A stretch of DNA of 64,000 nt from NCBI GenBank assembly GCA_030613055.1, contig JAUWMR010000007.1:47523-111522 (forward strand). The letters are read 5' to 3'. The notes beneath the pieces were generated by a model. It made no database searches, was not told the DNA's origin, and was given only the letters and a program-made list of their open reading frames with translations. The number at the start of each line of letters is the position of its first letter. Position 1 is the first letter of the stretch. This stretch comes from Desulfobacteraceae bacterium (GTDB taxonomy: Bacteria; Desulfobacterota; DSM-4660; Desulfatiglandales; Desulfatiglandaceae). A program made the position numbers and the translations under genes. Shown here piece by piece: positions 27,745 through 35,686 of this stretch.

Positions 27745-29114
27745 GAAAGATAACCATAGACCCGGTAACCAGACTCGAAGGACATGGAAAGATAGAGATA
27801 TTCCTCGATGAAGAAGGGGAGGTTGAAAGAGCCTATTTTCAAATTCCAGAGCTTCGCGGGTTCGAGAAGTTCAGTGAGGGAAGACCTGCCGAGGAGATGC
27901 CGAGAATAACTCAAAGAATCTGTGGCGGATGTTCAACAGCTCACCACATGGCGTCAACCCGGGCCCTTGATGACCTTTTCAAGGTTGAGCCGACTTCAGC
28001 GGCAAAGAAGATACGAGAGTTGATGTATCATGCCTTCATTGCAGAACACCATATATCGCATTTCTTTTTCCTTGGTGGTCCCGACTTTATTGTTGGTCCA
28101 GAAAAACTCGCCAAAGAAAGGAATATCATGGGAGTTATTGACAAGGCTGGTATGGAAGCGGGCGGGAAAATCATAGAGGTAAGGAAAAAGCTGAGAGGAG
28201 TTATAGAGGCAATAGGGGGGAAGTCGATTCACCCTGTTTGTGGACTGCCCGGGGGAATATCAAAGCCTGTAACCGAGGAGGAAAGAAAGAGTTTTATAAG
28301 GGCGGCTGAATACCTGGTTGAATTTTCCGTATTTGTCGCATTTGACCTTTGGGATAATATAGTGCTTAAAAACAAGGAATATCTCGACCTTATCACAGGA
28401 GATATTTATAAGCACAGGACATATTATATGGGGCGGGTGGATGAAAATAACAAGGTAAACTTCTGCGATGGCCATATAAGGGTGGTTGACCCAAATGGTA
28501 AAGAGTTTGCCAGGTTTAAGGCTCAGGAATATCTTGATCATATCAGCGAACATGTTGAGCCATGGACCTATGTGAAATTCTCTTACCTCAAGAACGTAGG
28601 CTGGAAGGGATTTAATAACGGTGAAGAAAGCGGTGTTTTCAGGGTAGGGCCACTTGCCCGGCTGAATGCAGCCGATGGAATGGCAACGCCACTGGCTCAA
28701 GAATACTATGAAAAAATGAATGAAGTATTAGGTGAGAAACCGGCACATAATACCCTTGCTTTCCACTGGGCCCGGCTCATTGAGATACTTTACACCTCTG
28801 AGAGGATGCTGGAGCTTGTCGGTGACCCGGAGCTTACCTCCCCTGATGTGATAAATATACCTGCTGAAATTCCAACACAAGGGATTGGAGTGATAGAATC
28901 ACCGGGAGGAACCCTTTTCCATCACTATGAAACTGATGAGAGAGGTATTCTCACAGGGGTCAACTTGATTACACCTATGCAAAACAATTCGGCTTCTATT
29001 TGTATGTCTATTGAGAAAGCTGCTAAATCGCTTATACACAAAGGCAAGGTCACTGATAGTATTCTCAATATGATTGAAATGGCATTTAGGGCCTATGATC
29101 CCTGTAATGCCTGA
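27741..29114 (+). CDS. mvhA: F420-non-reducing [NiFe] hydrogenase large subunit, possible Sec terminus
   Basis: 457 aa to the first stop, GTG start overlapping mvhG by 4 bp. The active-site N-terminal motif RICGGCSTAHH is intact. The C-terminus reads RAYDPCNA then TGA at 29112-29114. In this family the motif is DPCxxC, and the second Cys binds nickel; the TGA occupies exactly that position. Reading TGA as Sec adds only seven residues (TDFSVRP) to a TAA at 29136-29138, and lacks the usual following xxH. Either this is a NiFeSe-type enzyme without a cleaved tail, or the gene is damaged at its end. No convincing SECIS loop at the usual distance is seen. Confidence 0.88.
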   Translation: MRKITIDPVTRLEGHGKIEIFLDEEGEVERAYFQIPELRGFEKFSEGRPAEEMPRITQRICGGCSTAHHMASTRALDDLFKVEPTSAAKKIRELMYHAFIAEHHISHFFFLGGPDFIVGPEKLAKERNIMGVIDKAGMEAGGKIIEVRKKLRGVIEAIGGKSIHPVCGLPGGISKPVTEEERKSFIRAAEYLVEFSVFVAFDLWDNIVLKNKEYLDLITGDIYKHRTYYMGRVDENNKVNFCDGHIRVVDPNGKEFARFKAQEYLDHISEHVEPWTYVKFSYLKNVGWKGFNNGEESGVFRVGPLARLNAADGMATPLAQEYYEKMNEVLGEKPAHNTLAFHWARLIEILYTSERMLELVGDPELTSPDVINIPAEIPTQGIGVIESPGGTLFHHYETDERGILTGVNLITPMQNNSASICMSIEKAAKSLIHKGKVTDSILNMIEMAFRAYDPCNA

Positions 29115-29134
29115 ACGGACTTTTCGGTCAGGCC
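29110..29134. terminator. Hairpin at the convergent mvhA/etfA ends
   Basis: GCCTGA-ACGGACTTTTCGG-TCAGGC has 6-bp perfect arms plus a partly paired interior. It spans the mvhA TGA and lies between convergent genes, but there is no T-run, so it is only a candidate bidirectional terminator. Confidence 0.35.
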
Positions 29135-30133
29135 CTAAGTAGCCAGTAATGCCTTGCATCTCTCAATTAACGGGGGCAGAACCTTTCGATAATCGGCCAC
29201 TACTCCAAGATCAGAGACCTTAAATATACCGGCATCAGAATCCTTATTTATTGCCACCATAAGCTTTGACTCTGAGCAGCCGGTAATATGCTGCGATGCG
29301 CCACGTATCCCGATTGCAATATAAAGGTCAGGCTTTACAGTCTTGCCTGAATCTCCGATTACCATACTTGTTGTGGGTACCCACCCTTCATCGTAAGGCA
29401 CCGTCGTTGTACCTACAGCCCCCCCCAGTATCCTGGCAAAATCCTGAAGAAGTTGGAAGCCCTCGGCATCACCAATCCCTCCTCCGCCAGCAACTATTAC
29501 CCTGGCATCCTCGAGCTTTATCCCTTCCACTTCCTCTTTTGTCGTACTCACCAGTTTAGTTCTTATTGCCGGATCATCTATTTTCACCTTGATATTTTCA
29601 ATTTCGCCCTTTCTTGAGCTATCAGGTTCAAGTGGTGTCATGGCTCTTGGTTTTATTGTTGCCAACTGAAGCTGGGAATCTCTTGAAACCACAACTGCAA
29701 TAGCATTCCCGCCGTAAACTGACCGGGTCTGAACTAAAGATTTACTATCTATATCAAGATTAGTGCAGTTCATACAAGGGAAGCACCCAAGTCTAAAAGC
29801 TACCCTGCCAGCTACATCGCGTCCCATAGTAGTGTGCCCTAACAAAACAACAGACGGCCCTATTTGCTGGCATGCCTGAGTAATTGCAGTAGTATAACTG
29901 TCTGGGTTGTACTGAGACAGCAAGGGGTCCTCTACCAAATAGACATTATCCGCCCCGTAGACAATAGCTTCCTCACCGCTGTCCCGAATATCACTTCCTA
30001 TGATTAGTGCGCTTAACTTTCCGTTAAGTCCTCCGGCTAATATTTTCCCTACGCCTAACAATTCCTTAGTAACTGCTGTAATTTTACCCTCTTCCTGTTC
30101 TCCACAGATTAGCACTGTACTATTTTGAGCCAT
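29135..30133 (-). CDS. etfA: Electron transfer flavoprotein alpha subunit
   Basis: 332 aa. The C-terminal FAD-binding domain has VAGGGGIGDAEGF, TTVPYDEGWVP, GDSGKTVKPDLYIAIGIRGASQH and the AINKDSDAGIF motif. The alpha subunit carries FAD and, with EtfB, accepts electrons from acyl-CoA dehydrogenases. The N-terminus is typical, with no added ferredoxin domain. Co-directional with etfB (15 bp apart), the ACAD and the epimerase. Confidence 0.95.
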   Translation of the reverse strand: MAQNSTVLICGEQEEGKITAVTKELLGVGKILAGGLNGKLSALIIGSDIRDSGEEAIVYGADNVYLVEDPLLSQYNPDSYTTAITQACQQIGPSVVLLGHTTMGRDVAGRVAFRLGCFPCMNCTNLDIDSKSLVQTRSVYGGNAIAVVVSRDSQLQLATIKPRAMTPLEPDSSRKGEIENIKVKIDDPAIRTKLVSTTKEEVEGIKLEDARVIVAGGGGIGDAEGFQLLQDFARILGGAVGTTTVPYDEGWVPTTSMVIGDSGKTVKPDLYIAIGIRGASQHITGCSESKLMVAINKDSDAGIFKVSDLGVVADYRKVLPPLIERCKALLAT

Positions 30134-30148
30134 TCGATACCTCCTTTT

Positions 30149-30946
30149 CTATATTACCCCAGCCACTCTTAGTTTCCCTGCCAAATTTCCAGCGACCTCA
30201 TCCGGAGTTTCACCACCCACGATTTCACATTTTCTTTCTCGCTCAGGCATAGAGAGACTCAATAGCTTTAATCCCTCGGCATTTGCTCCAATGAGGGAGA
30301 CATCAGTGTTAATATCCTGATTTGACCAAACCGGGATTTCCTTTCGCACTGCATTTATGATACCCATTCCAGTGGGCAGGCGAGGCAAGCCAATCTCATT
30401 GCTCACGGTTAATACTGCTGGAAGGGAGACCTCAAATACCTGATAGCCATCTGGGATTATTCGTTCAACCTTCAAAATATTATTATCTAATAGTTCAATA
30501 TTTTTGGCTAAGGTAATGAGAGGCAGATTTAGTCTCTCGGCTAAGACAGGGCCGACTATGCCCATACTCCAATCAGCTGCTTCTCTCCCGCACAAGACAA
30601 GGTCGACGGCATCAATTTTCTGTATTGCCTGGGCCAGGATGTAAGCTGTAGCAAGGCTATCCGAACCAGCAAACGCATCATCAGTCAGGATAATTCCCTC
30701 ATCAGCTCCCATGGCCAAAGCGCGCCTGACTACCTCTTTAGACTCATCAGTGCCTACGGTTATAGCTGTTATCTTACCTCCATGTTTTTCCTTGACTCGC
30801 AGCGCGGCCTCTACTGCTTGAGCATCACAAGGATTTATCACCAAGGGTATTCCCTCAGGGGAAATCACCTGGTTATCCTTAAGCCTAAACTTTTCTGTTG
30901 GCATCTCAGGGTCCAGGACTTGCTTAACGCACACCACAATATTCAT
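30149..30946 (-). CDS. etfB: Electron transfer flavoprotein beta subunit
   Basis: 265 aa. MNIVVCVKQVLDPEMP at the N-terminus, INPCDAQAVEAALRVKEK, GREAADWSMGIVGPVLA and a standard EtfB fold. The GIVGPVLAE region holds the AMP or second FAD site; in bifurcating EtfBs this position binds FAD. A GGAAGG ribosome-binding site lies upstream. Its partner etfA follows 15 bp later. Confidence 0.95.
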   Translation of the reverse strand: MNIVVCVKQVLDPEMPTEKFRLKDNQVISPEGIPLVINPCDAQAVEAALRVKEKHGGKITAITVGTDESKEVVRRALAMGADEGIILTDDAFAGSDSLATAYILAQAIQKIDAVDLVLCGREAADWSMGIVGPVLAERLNLPLITLAKNIELLDNNILKVERIIPDGYQVFEVSLPAVLTVSNEIGLPRLPTGMGIINAVRKEIPVWSNQDINTDVSLIGANAEGLKLLSLSMPERERKCEIVGGETPDEVAGNLAGKLRVAGVI

Positions 30947-31023
30947 TTTTCCTTCCTCCTTACCATATTCCAGTATTCTCCACTTGAGATGAGCGAACCA
31001 ACTTACTTCAGACCTCGTTAAGT

Positions 31024-31152
31024 GGTTGAGAAGTTGAGTTGTTAAGTGGTTATTATTTGAATTTATATCGTTTGCCTAAAAATGGGACACTTGATTTGAT
31101 TGAATCACTAATCCCGCCGAGGCGGGACTATTTTCCAACTCAACTACTCAAC
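31024..31152. repeat. Inverted-repeat element, family F
   Basis: Arm GTTGAGAAGTTGAGTTG at about 31025-31041 is mirrored by CAACTCAACTACTCAAC at 31136-31152 (one mismatch). The middle contains the hairpin CCCGCCGAGGCGGG. It sits between the ACAD and etfB, inside what would otherwise be a tight operon. Confidence 0.6.
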
Positions 31153-31170
31153 TATTTGACGGTCTTTATA

Positions 31171-32325
31171 CTAAGAGAAAGCAGGTATCCCCAGAAGCTG
31201 CTGCCCAATTGTCAACTGGTGCATTTGTGCTGTCCCGCCCAGTATTGTAGCTACTATCGCATCCTGATAGTGGTGCGCCACGGGATAGTCATCAACAGTG
31301 CCAAAGGCGCCATGTATCTTTATTGCCTGCGATGTTACCCAAAGTGCCATCTCTGCGCTAAAAGACTTGGAGCAGGACATCTCTTTAATATGCCTGATCC
31401 CCCGGGTCTTCATATCAGCCACACGATATGCAAGCCATCTGGCCGCCTCAATCTTCATTGCCATATCAGCGATTACCCCCTGTACCAGCTGATGGCCACC
31501 TATGGGCTTTCCAAACTGGACTCGCTCCTTGGCATACTTTACACACGAGTCAAGACAACTCTGGGCTATACCAATACAACCAGCGGATAAGAAAAGACGG
31601 GCAGTATCAATGCCTCGCAGGGCATTTCTTAAAGCACGCCCGGTCTCCCCAACCTTGTTCTCCAGGGGTACTTCTACATCGGTGAATCTTAAGTTGCCCT
31701 CACTACCACCTCGCCAGCCCATCTTGCCTTTTAGAGGAACACTGGAAAAACCTGGCATACCCCTCTCAATTATAAATGTAGCAAGCCCTTTCATGCCTTG
31801 AGTTTTATCTGTCTGGGCAATGACTAAGATTACGTCACCTATCTCGCCATTGGTAATAAAGATCTTGTTGCCATTGATGACCCAGTGGTCATCCTTGCGT
31901 ACGGCACTGGTCTCAATCATAGACGAATCACTGCCGGCATTAGGTTCAACTACAGCCCCGACCAGCATCGAATCACCACTACACACTGGGGGCAGGTATT
32001 TCTGCTTCTGCTCCTCGGTACCGGCATCCAGAAGATTAGTTCCCGGTTGGATAGGGCCGCTGGTCGCCGCCTGGGTTATAGCCAAGCTGGCCCAGCAAAG
32101 CTGCTCCCAAATAATAGCTGAGGTAAGATAATCAAGCCCTAACCCTCCATATTCCTGGGGCAAATGTGGAGCTAACAGCCCCTGAGATGCCAGCTTTTTT
32201 ACAATATCACGGTCAAATCTGTCCTCGCGGACGTTTTCCTTGAGTGTTGGTAAAATCTCACGTTCGGCAAACTTCCGTGCCATATCCTGAAACATTATCT
32301 GCTCTTCATTCAGCTCAAAATCCAT
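31171..32325 (-). CDS. Acyl-CoA dehydrogenase with altered catalytic position
   Basis: 384 aa, standard length. FAD-binding and substrate segments are typical (LASQGLLAPHLPQEYGG, AVVEPNAGSDSS, KIFITNGEIGD). In most family members the catalytic base is the Glu of YEGT near the C-terminus. Here the aligned segment reads ILGGTAQMHQL, so that Glu is replaced by Gly. Enzymes with the base elsewhere (isovaleryl-CoA or cyclohexanoyl-type) are known, so a different chemistry or substrate is likely rather than loss of function. It lies in an operon with the epimerase and EtfBA, which would take its electrons. Confidence 0.92.
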   Translation of the reverse strand: MDFELNEEQIMFQDMARKFAEREILPTLKENVREDRFDRDIVKKLASQGLLAPHLPQEYGGLGLDYLTSAIIWEQLCWASLAITQAATSGPIQPGTNLLDAGTEEQKQKYLPPVCSGDSMLVGAVVEPNAGSDSSMIETSAVRKDDHWVINGNKIFITNGEIGDVILVIAQTDKTQGMKGLATFIIERGMPGFSSVPLKGKMGWRGGSEGNLRFTDVEVPLENKVGETGRALRNALRGIDTARLFLSAGCIGIAQSCLDSCVKYAKERVQFGKPIGGHQLVQGVIADMAMKIEAARWLAYRVADMKTRGIRHIKEMSCSKSFSAEMALWVTSQAIKIHGAFGTVDDYPVAHHYQDAIVATILGGTAQMHQLTIGQQLLGIPAFS

Positions 32326-32345
32326 TCTTTATGCCTCCAAGTATT

Positions 32346-32741
32346 TTAATCCTTCTGGACAAGCTCAACAAGGATGCCATGCGTCCCCTTGGGATGAAGG
32401 AAAGCGCTTAATCCCTCGGCACCGGGCGCCGGTTCTCCAAGAGACTCAATCCCTTTAGCTTTAAGAGAACCAATTTCCGCGTTGATATCATCCACCTCAT
32501 AACAGACATGTTGTATGCCCTCGCCGCGCTTTTCCAGGAATTTGGTTATTGGCCCCGCATTACCAATAGGCTCCAGGAGTTCAACAGCAACATTCTCAAG
32601 CTCCACCATGCTCACCCTGACCGTTCCTCCGCCCCCAATTATTGGTTCGGACGATTCAAGCCCAAAGACTGAACGATAAAACTCCCTGGCCTCTTTAAGG
32701 TCTTTCACTGCAACACCCAGATGACTAATCGCTTTTATCAT
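32346..32741 (-). CDS. mce: Methylmalonyl-CoA epimerase (VOC family)
   Basis: 131 aa. The vicinal-oxygen-chelate fold shows HLGVAVKDL, VELLEP, EGIQHVCYEVDDI and GILVELVQ, placing the two His and two Glu metal ligands as in methylmalonyl-CoA epimerase. It interconverts (R)- and (S)-methylmalonyl-CoA in propionate metabolism. First gene of the minus-strand ACAD-EtfBA unit (20 bp before the ACAD start). A different VOC substrate cannot be excluded. Confidence 0.85.
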   Translation of the reverse strand: MIKAISHLGVAVKDLKEAREFYRSVFGLESSEPIIGGGGTVRVSMVELENVAVELLEPIGNAGPITKFLEKRGEGIQHVCYEVDDINAEIGSLKAKGIESLGEPAPGAEGLSAFLHPKGTHGILVELVQKD

Positions 32742-32773
32742 TTATCGCCTCCTAATGATAAATTTTCCGTAAT

Positions 32774-33090
32774 AGTTTAGCTCTTTGAAAACAGTACCGG
32801 GACATGGGGATCTCTTTTTTAAAAGCCGCATCACAAATTCACCTAATGCCAGCAACACGCCCCCCCACCGGGGCGTAGGCCCTATGGGCCGGAGGCTGGG
32901 CTTTGACCATTAGCTCGGAAAAGGCAGTGATGGCGGCCTTAATCATGAAGATTTCTACATGGGGCTGTCCGTTGCTTGAATTTCAGGTCCTAACTGCCGT
33001 GCCATGTAATGATGTAAGCATATGCGGCTTTTAAAAAAGAGATCCCCGTGTCCGTACAATGCGTGATCGGTTTTTTCAAAGAGCAAAAAT
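32774..33090. repeat. Long inverted-repeat element, family E
   Basis: The left arm (32774-32831) TTTAGCTCTTTGAAAA ... GGGGATCTCTTTTTTAAAAG is mirrored by the right arm (33022-33087), with a perfect 25-bp core. The 190-bp centre is GC-rich, with CCCCCCACCGGGG and GGCCCTATGGGCC hairpins and no ORF. It may be a mobile element or encode a structured RNA. It covers most of the gap between the epimerase and mltG. Confidence 0.7.
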
Positions 33091-33220
33091 GATACAAATT
33101 TCCTTATTCTATATGTGAGGCAAAAGCACTAAGCCTCAATATTTCCTTTTAATTTCAGCAAGTTGTATAAATTACGAAACGTGTAACGATTCTTTTGTGT
33201 ACTGTATACAATCGGGCCTG

Positions 33221-34255
33221 TCAAGAGGTTTTTCTGTGTCTTTTGCGCCTTTTCTTCTGATAGATTTCCACTGCCTTATTATGTTCCGAAAGAGTCCTGG
33301 AAAAATAATGGCTGCCGTCGTTTTTGGAAACAAAATACAGGTAGGCAGTGTCAACAGGATAAAGAACCGCCTTGATTGCTTCCCTGCCGGGATTGGCTAT
33401 CGGACCCGGGGGGAGCCCGCGAATAACATAGGTATTGTAGGGCGTGCTCCGGGCAAGGTGTTTGAGTGTCAGATTCCCGTTAAAATCCCTAAGCCCGTAT
33501 ATTACTGTAGGATCACTTTCAAGGCGCATGTTTTTTTTCAGGCGGTTTAAAAAAACACTCGCAATAACGGGCCTTTCATCTCCACGACCGGTTTCCTTTT
33601 CAACAATGGACGCGAGGGTGACGACTTTTTCAATCGTCATACCTGCCTGTTCTATCCTTTTTCGAAACGGGGCCAATACCACCATAAAACGCCTGACCAT
33701 AGTATTTATGACCGAGATGACGGACAGGCCCCTGCTAAACTGGTAGGTGTCGGGATAGAGATATCCCTCCAATCCTGGCCCGGATATCCCGTAAAGTTTT
33801 GCAATATCGGGGTTCCCTGTCAGTGACAGGAACTTCTGCCTGTCCACCAGACCTTTTTTTTCTAACAATTTACCGATCTGCTTAATCGTAAACCCTTCGG
33901 GAACGGTCACCGGATGGGTTAAGACAGCGCCTTCAGTTAAGATATTAAGGAGTTTATGCGGAGGTATGCCGGAATTAAGCAGGTATTCTCCAGCCTTTAT
34001 GTTCCTGCTGTCTCCCATGACCCTGCCCCAGAAAAGAAACAGGCTTTTGCCTTTTATGATTTCCTTTTTTTTGAGTTCACCGGCTACCTCATTCAGGGTC
34101 GAGCCCTCCCGCACCAAAAACAATTGGTCCTGCCCGCCCTTTTGGGCAGGACTCATAAGATAATATCCGAATCCAACAAACAAAAATACGACAATCAGAA
34201 AAGAAAGACCAACGGCAAAAAGGATGATTCTATTGCGGGAAAAGTGAAGCTGCAT
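33221..34255 (-). CDS. mltG: Endolytic murein transglycosylase MltG
   Basis: About 344 aa. One N-terminal membrane anchor (RIILFAVGLSFLIVVFLF) is followed by a LysM-like region and the YceG catalytic domain with LASIVEKETG (catalytic Glu), RLESDPTVIYGL and GLPPGPIANPG. It cleaves nascent glycan strands at the inner membrane and sets their length. GGAGG lies close to the ATGs at 34258 and 34255; the second is better spaced. Ends in a basic RKRHRKTS tail. Confidence 0.92.
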   Translation of the reverse strand: MQLHFSRNRIILFAVGLSFLIVVFLFVGFGYYLMSPAQKGGQDQLFLVREGSTLNEVAGELKKKEIIKGKSLFLFWGRVMGDSRNIKAGEYLLNSGIPPHKLLNILTEGAVLTHPVTVPEGFTIKQIGKLLEKKGLVDRQKFLSLTGNPDIAKLYGISGPGLEGYLYPDTYQFSRGLSVISVINTMVRRFMVVLAPFRKRIEQAGMTIEKVVTLASIVEKETGRGDERPVIASVFLNRLKKNMRLESDPTVIYGLRDFNGNLTLKHLARSTPYNTYVIRGLPPGPIANPGREAIKAVLYPVDTAYLYFVSKNDGSHYFSRTLSEHNKAVEIYQKKRRKRHRKTS

Positions 34256-34469
34256 CATGCCTCCGGGACAAAAGCGTTGCAATCTTGTTTTATGCTATAT
34301 TTCAACAAATAGATCAAGCCATTGCTCTCAACAAAAATTAGATTGACTCGTCCGAAGCGGTTTTTTGTGAAAAGATTAATTCTCCAGCGTAACTACATAG
34401 GGTCAGATAGGGTCAGCCATCCTTGATGTGGACGGAATGCAACCGCATAAGTCGTAAATATTCAATCTC

Positions 34470-34525
34470 CAAGGCCATTCCACGGTAAATCGTGGAATGG
34501 CCTTGACTAATCCGTGATTTACCGT
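34470..34525 (+). promoter_or_regulatory. Two mutually exclusive hairpins
   Basis: Stem 1 is a perfect 15-bp pair (CAAGGCCATTCCACG with CGTGGAATGGCCTTG, loop GTAAAT). Stem 2 pairs ACGGTAAATC (34482-34491) with GATTTACCGT (34516-34525). They share bases 34482-34491, so RNA can form only one at a time, as in attenuators. No T-run follows either. Confidence 0.45.
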
Positions 34526-34740
34526 AGTTAATTTAATATGGTATCATGCCTACACAATTCACATAATTATTTTTTTCTATTGCCTTAATTGGGCATATCT
34601 TGTGCCCCATTTTGCATTGACACACAAGGCTAATTTCCCTACACTCTATTTTCAATAAAGGACCTTCTTAACAAAATATTCTACGTGCACGATACCCAAT
34701 AAGGATATCGTGGATGAGATTATTCAAAACTCGGAAGAAA

Positions 34741-34772
34741 GAAAAATTGTTTAACCAGCCCCGTCCCCCTTT
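34741..34772 (+). repeat. Partial family C end
   Basis: AAAAATTGTTTAACCAGCCC and then CGTCCCCCTTT match the right terminal sequence of family C elements (as at 43045-43068). The remainder of the element is missing. Confidence 0.5.
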
Positions 34773-34891
34773 ACGGGATTCGAGAACCAAATACTTGGAA
34801 ATGGGGGAAGAACTCGGGATGGATATGCGGAAATCCCCAACAACTAATCGAGAGTAGAACCTTATCAACTGACCGAGGAGAAGATTTTTAT

Positions 34892-35686
34892 ATGGATTTC
34901 GCATCCTTTATCGGCATCATTTCCGGCATTTCTCTTGTGATCAGCGCCATTGTTTTAAGAGGGGACTTGCACAATTTTGTTAATGTCCCGGGGGCTATGA
35001 TCGTTCTTGGCGGGACATGCGCTGCCACCCTTTTGACCTTTCGTTTCAAGGAGGTGATCTCAGCGTTTTGGGCCGCCTTTTTTGTCTTTTCAGAAGAAGA
35101 CGAAGACCCAAACGATATGGTTGAAACAATTGTCCGGCTGGCTTACATGTCCAGGCGGGAAGGCCTGGTCAAACTAGGTGATATCAAAACGACTTCAGGG
35201 TTTTTAAAAAAGGCCTGCCAGCTCATCGCGGATAGTTCCGACCAAGATGTTATACGGTCCGCGTTGAGGACTGAAATTGAGTCATTGAAAATGAGGCATT
35301 TCATGGTGCAGGATGTGTTCAGGAAAATGGGTACATTTTCACCGGCATTCGGAATGCTCGGGACACTTATCGGCCTGGTCCAGATGTTAAGTAAATTGCA
35401 GGACGCCTCTTCAATCGGGCCATCCATGGCGGTAGCCCTCCTGACCACCTTTTACGGGTGTCTTCTCTCCACGCTTTTTTTCCTCCCGATCGCAGGTAAA
35501 CTCAAAGTGCGAACGGTGACGCAGGTGCAAAATCTTGAGATAGTCTTTGAAGGCGCTGTTTTGATACTCAAAAACAACAATCCAATGATGATCTATGAAA
35601 TAATATCATCAAGGATACCCGAAAAAAGTCGAAAACCGATGCCTTCAATATCTGAGAGAAAGAAATGGGACAAAGCGAAAACTTAA
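34892..35686 (+). CDS. motA: MotA-type stator ion-channel subunit
   Basis: 264 aa. Four membrane segments (about 5-25, 30-50, 145-170, 180-200), the FVNVPGAMIVLGGT motif, GTFSPAFGMLGTLIGLV and SIGPSMAVALLTTFYGCLLST define MotA. With MotB it forms the proton or sodium channel that powers flagellar rotation. GAGGAG lies 8 bases before the ATG. No flagellar genes are seen nearby, so a related role (for example gliding or envelope energising) is possible. It overlaps motB by 22 bp. Confidence 0.9.
   Translation: MDFASFIGIISGISLVISAIVLRGDLHNFVNVPGAMIVLGGTCAATLLTFRFKEVISAFWAAFFVFSEEDEDPNDMVETIVRLAYMSRREGLVKLGDIKTTSGFLKKACQLIADSSDQDVIRSALRTEIESLKMRHFMVQDVFRKMGTFSPAFGMLGTLIGLVQMLSKLQDASSIGPSMAVALLTTFYGCLLSTLFFLPIAGKLKVRTVTQVQNLEIVFEGAVLILKNNNPMMIYEIISSRIPEKSRKPMPSISERKKWDKAKT

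Larger units (their letters stand above)
34283..34891. other. 609-bp intergenic region upstream of motA
   Basis: Contains two overlapping inverted repeats at 34470-34525 and a partial family C repeat at 34741-34772, both listed separately. GGGTCAG occurs twice near 34401. TTGACT at 34503 with an AT-rich TTAATATGGTAT stretch about 34 bp later could be a promoter. No coding sequence is supported. Confidence 0.4.

Noticed and set aside
29110..29134. Hairpin at the mvhA TGA as the SECIS element
   Set aside because: It encloses the TGA itself and places the loop only a few bases after it, too close for a bacterial SECIS.
32774..33090. Family E element as a retron msr-msd
   Set aside because: Inverted arms fit superficially, but there is no reverse transcriptase gene nearby and the solo arm elsewhere points to a dispersed repeat.
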